Assembly: GCA_944320015.1 (NCBI GenBank) | Contig: CALUFO010000004.1 | Span: forward strand, 88,949 to 152,948 | Source: an uncultured Barnesiella sp. | Lineage (GTDB): Bacteria; Bacteroidota; Bacteroidia; Bacteroidales; Barnesiellaceae | Length of the DNA: 64,000 nucleotides | Direction of reading: 5' to 3' | In this document: in pieces, positions 62,460-64,000 of the stretch | How the letters are laid out: every line of letters begins with the position of its first letter | Position numbering within the stretch: the stretch's first letter is position 1 | Notes under the pieces: generated by a model | Databases searched by the model: none | Told to the model about the DNA's origin: nothing | The model's input: the letters and a program-made list of their open reading frames with translations, nothing else | Translations under genes and position numbers: made by a program

Positions 62460-63692
62460 CTATCCTAAATTCACTATCGCACTCTTTACATTCATCATAT
62501 CCTTCAATATCGAACTGTCAAGCACTTTGGCATAGTGTTGCGTCATCTTGATATTAGAGTGTCCGAGCATCTTTGCTACATTCTCTATGCTTACACCGTT
62601 AGCCAAGCACACAGACGTGGCGTAGCTATGTCTTGCCACATGTGTACTAAGGTGCTTCTGAATTCCGCAGACATCGGCTATCTCTTTCAGGTAGCTGTTC
62701 ATATTCTGATTGCAAGGAACAGGGAGTAATACGCCACGCTTGATGCAAGTCGGGTGGTTCTCATACTTCTTGAGAATCGCCAACGGGATATCCAACAGCG
62801 GAATATTACACATATTATTTGTCTTTTGGCGTGTCTTGCGAATCCAATAGTGTCCGTTGTTGTCTTGCACGATATGTTCGGCTGCGAGTTGCTGAACATC
62901 TATAAATGCCAATCCCGTAAAGGCGGCGAAGATAAATACATCACGCACCAATGCAAGGCGGGGTAGCGAAAACTCCTTTTGGTATATTGTCATAAGTTCG
63001 TCCATCGTCAGGAACTCGCGGACAATCTCCTTTTCGTGAAATTTGATGCCTGCAAAAGGATTCTTCTCTATCCATTCGTTGGCAAGTGCAAGGTTAATAA
63101 TCTTTTTCAAGCACTTCATATAACGGATAACGGTATTCTGTTGACAATTCTTCTCGGTCTTCAAATAGAACTCAAAGGCTCGCACAAGTTCGCCGTTTAC
63201 CTCGGTAATAGGCAAATCCTCTTTGTCATATTTCAGTTTGATTAGTTCGGCAAGATAGCGGGTACAACTTTCGTATCGCCTTACGGTGATTAGGGCAAAA
63301 TCTTTACCCACCAATGCTCGGCATTGCTCGTTGTGTTCACGCATAGTGCCGATAATGGTGCGTACTTGCTCCACCTTTTTGTCCACCCCGAAGAACTTTT
63401 CCTGCAATATTCGGGCAGTGATTAGTTCCCCATTCTCTTCGAGTTGCGTGTAAATTCGGTGGAGTTTGATTCGACTCTCCTCGATGTAATTGTTGAGCTC
63501 GGTTGATTTACGACTTTTGCCCCTCGCACACTCCTTTGCCTGGTTCCACGATACAGGCTCAATGCTTTTGCGGATGTTTGTTTCTACTCTTGCGCCATTG
63601 ACTGTGATACGCATACATACTGAAGCTTCTCCGTTCTTCAGCAGCTTGGTTTTCTTGATAAAGAAAAGCACATTAAATGAATCTCGTCTCAT
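62460..63692 (-). CDS. int: Tyrosine recombinase (integrase)
   Basis: 410 residues with the three-part layout of Bacteroidales integrases: an arm-binding start (KTKLLKNGEASVCMRITVNGARVE), a SAM-like core-binding domain at about 110-215, and a catalytic domain. Catalytic residues seen are HVARHSYAT (His, Arg about 352), LGHSNIKMTQHYAK (His, Tyr about 387). The usual first arginine is replaced, since FTGLAFIDV stands where TGLRxxE is common; IntDOT-like enzymes share this. It would insert the island into the tRNA-Phe 3' end. It lies next to the right att site and points away from the tRNA. Confidence 0.93.
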   Translation of the reverse strand: MRRDSFNVLFFIKKTKLLKNGEASVCMRITVNGARVETNIRKSIEPVSWNQAKECARGKSRKSTELNNYIEESRIKLHRIYTQLEENGELITARILQEKFFGVDKKVEQVRTIIGTMREHNEQCRALVGKDFALITVRRYESCTRYLAELIKLKYDKEDLPITEVNGELVRAFEFYLKTEKNCQQNTVIRYMKCLKKIINLALANEWIEKNPFAGIKFHEKEIVREFLTMDELMTIYQKEFSLPRLALVRDVFIFAAFTGLAFIDVQQLAAEHIVQDNNGHYWIRKTRQKTNNMCNIPLLDIPLAILKKYENHPTCIKRGVLLPVPCNQNMNSYLKEIADVCGIQKHLSTHVARHSYATSVCLANGVSIENVAKMLGHSNIKMTQHYAKVLDSSILKDMMNVKSAIVNLG

Positions 63693-63820
63693 TTTCTCCT
63701 ACTTTTAAGTTAAACATTAGTTCGGCAAATGTAGGAATCCAAGCCCGTTTTGACGCTATGCAAAATGTTGTGAATCAGCGAAAAACGCTCTTTCAAGGTG
63801 GGGATGTTTGGAACACCCGT

Positions 63821-63842
63821 TTGCTCCACCTTCTGCTCCACC
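63821..63842. repeat. Putative integrase arm sites, right end
   Basis: TTGCTCCACC (63821-63830) and CTGCTCCACC (63833-63842), direct repeats 12 bases apart. Two further copies are near the left end (44621, 44731) in the same direction and one lies in the int gene (63366-63375). Confidence 0.55.
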
Positions 63843-63886
63843 AAAGGCGGTCGTGAACCGCACTTTTTTGCGTTTTTGGGGAAAAC

Positions 63887-63921
63887 AAAAAATCCCGATT
63901 TCGCTTGGAAATCAGGATTTT
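63887..63921 (-). terminator. Island-borne terminator for tRNA-Phe
   Basis: Minus-strand stem AAAATCCTGATTTC with GAAATCGGGATTTT and then TT-GTTTT. It starts 24 bases after the tRNA 3' end and takes the place of the original terminator that the island displaced to 44488-44530. Confidence 0.7.
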
Positions 63922-63944
63922 ACCGTCTTTTGCTTTTCTTCAAA

Positions 63945-63960
63945 GTGGTGCCACCAGGAA
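63945..63960. repeat. Right attachment site of the island
   Basis: GTGGTGCCACCAGGAA overlapping the tRNA-Phe 3' end; identical to 44536-44551. Confidence 0.85.
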
Positions 63961-64000
63961 TCGAACCGGGGACACAAGGATTTTCAGTCCTTTGCTCTAC
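63946..64000 (-). tRNA. tRNA-Phe (GAA), 5' part beyond the window
   Basis: On the minus strand, the D-stem end GTAGAGC is followed by anticodon arm AAGGA-CTGAAAA-TCCTT with anticodon GAA, T arm CCCGG-TTCGATT-CCTGG (outer pair G-U-like), acceptor 3' strand TGGCACC and discriminator A. CCA is not encoded. The first 20 or so bases lie to the right of base 64000. Its 3' end is the island insertion site. Confidence 0.92.

Larger units (their letters stand above)
44536..63960. mobile_element. Integrated defence island in tRNA-Phe
   Basis: About 19.4 kb bounded by the 16-bp direct repeat GTGGTGCCACCAGGAA (44536-44551 and 63945-63960). The right copy is the 3' end of an intact tRNA-Phe. A tyrosine recombinase gene lies about 250 bases from the tRNA. 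The interior is AT-richer than the flanks over 44.5-59.9 kb. Cargo: restriction-like genes, TIR, GapS4-like pair, NdpA-like, AlbA-like, HipBST. Two excisionase-like HTH genes are present. No relaxase, mobilisation, conjugation or phage structural gene is visible, so it probably moves with outside help. Confidence 0.85.

Noticed and set aside
44552..63945. Prophage
   Set aside because: No capsid, tail, terminase, portal or lysis gene is visible; only an integrase and excisionase-like genes are present.

Overview
The window looks like a Bacteroidales chromosome. It has SusC/SusD/SusE-type genes, a PorQ-type type IX secretion protein, a xusABC-like siderophore locus, a split HipBST toxin-antitoxin module, and many promoters of the Bacteroidota form TTTG-N20-TAnnTTTG. 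A Barnesiella-like relative is a guess from style only. The first 44 kb and the last few bases are moderately GC-rich core chromosome. The stretch from about 44.5 to 59.9 kb is visibly AT-richer and is foreign.

Core, left to right: the tail of a membrane protein; hisS and a Ca-type P-ATPase; tRNA-Met followed by a small GIY-YIG nuclease gene lying between two copies of a sequence that includes the tRNA 3' end; a four-helix membrane protein; a TonB receptor with a ZIP metal transporter; an ECF sigma factor operon with a membrane protein and a Spy-like periplasmic protein; a subtilase and a partner exported protein; a lipoprotein made of two related halves; a susCDE-like trio without glycoside hydrolases; mntP, apbE and a DUF1648-like gene; the thrA / proposed homoserine kinase / thrC operon; ansA; a porQ-cmk-ispH-pfkA operon; a polyprenyl synthetase, a conserved gene and tatD; xusABC-like genes; purT.

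From 44,536 to 63,960 an integrated island of about 19.4 kb sits in the 3' end of tRNA-Phe, whose intact copy runs off the right edge. Both ends carry GTGGTGCCACCAGGAA. A tyrosine recombinase lies next to the tRNA, and copies of TTGCTCCACC lie near both ends. Inside is a nearly gap-free minus-strand run of nine genes: an XRE regulator, a PLD-nuclease/SNF2 helicase, an Eco57I-type methyltransferase, a frameshifted AAA ATPase, a TIR protein, a GapS4a/GapS4b-like pair, a YejK/NdpA-like protein and an AlbA-type ATP-binding regulator. On the plus strand are two excisionase-like HTH genes and a hipB-hipS-hipT module with three operators. This is a compact defence island, probably mobilised in trans, since no relaxase or conjugation gene is seen.

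The best finds are: (1) an unannotated threonine leader peptide, MLHNLFYTGITTMTTP, ending in a terminator hairpin upstream of thrA; (2) the PLD-helicase/methyltransferase/ATPase cassette next to the TIR-GapS4-NdpA cluster, with the NdpA-like gene overlapping gapS4b by 4 bp; (3) the tRNA-Met-linked GIY-YIG cassette; (4) an 83-bp tandem duplication that doubles a perfect promoter in front of porQ. Family names come from remembered motifs; no database search was possible.
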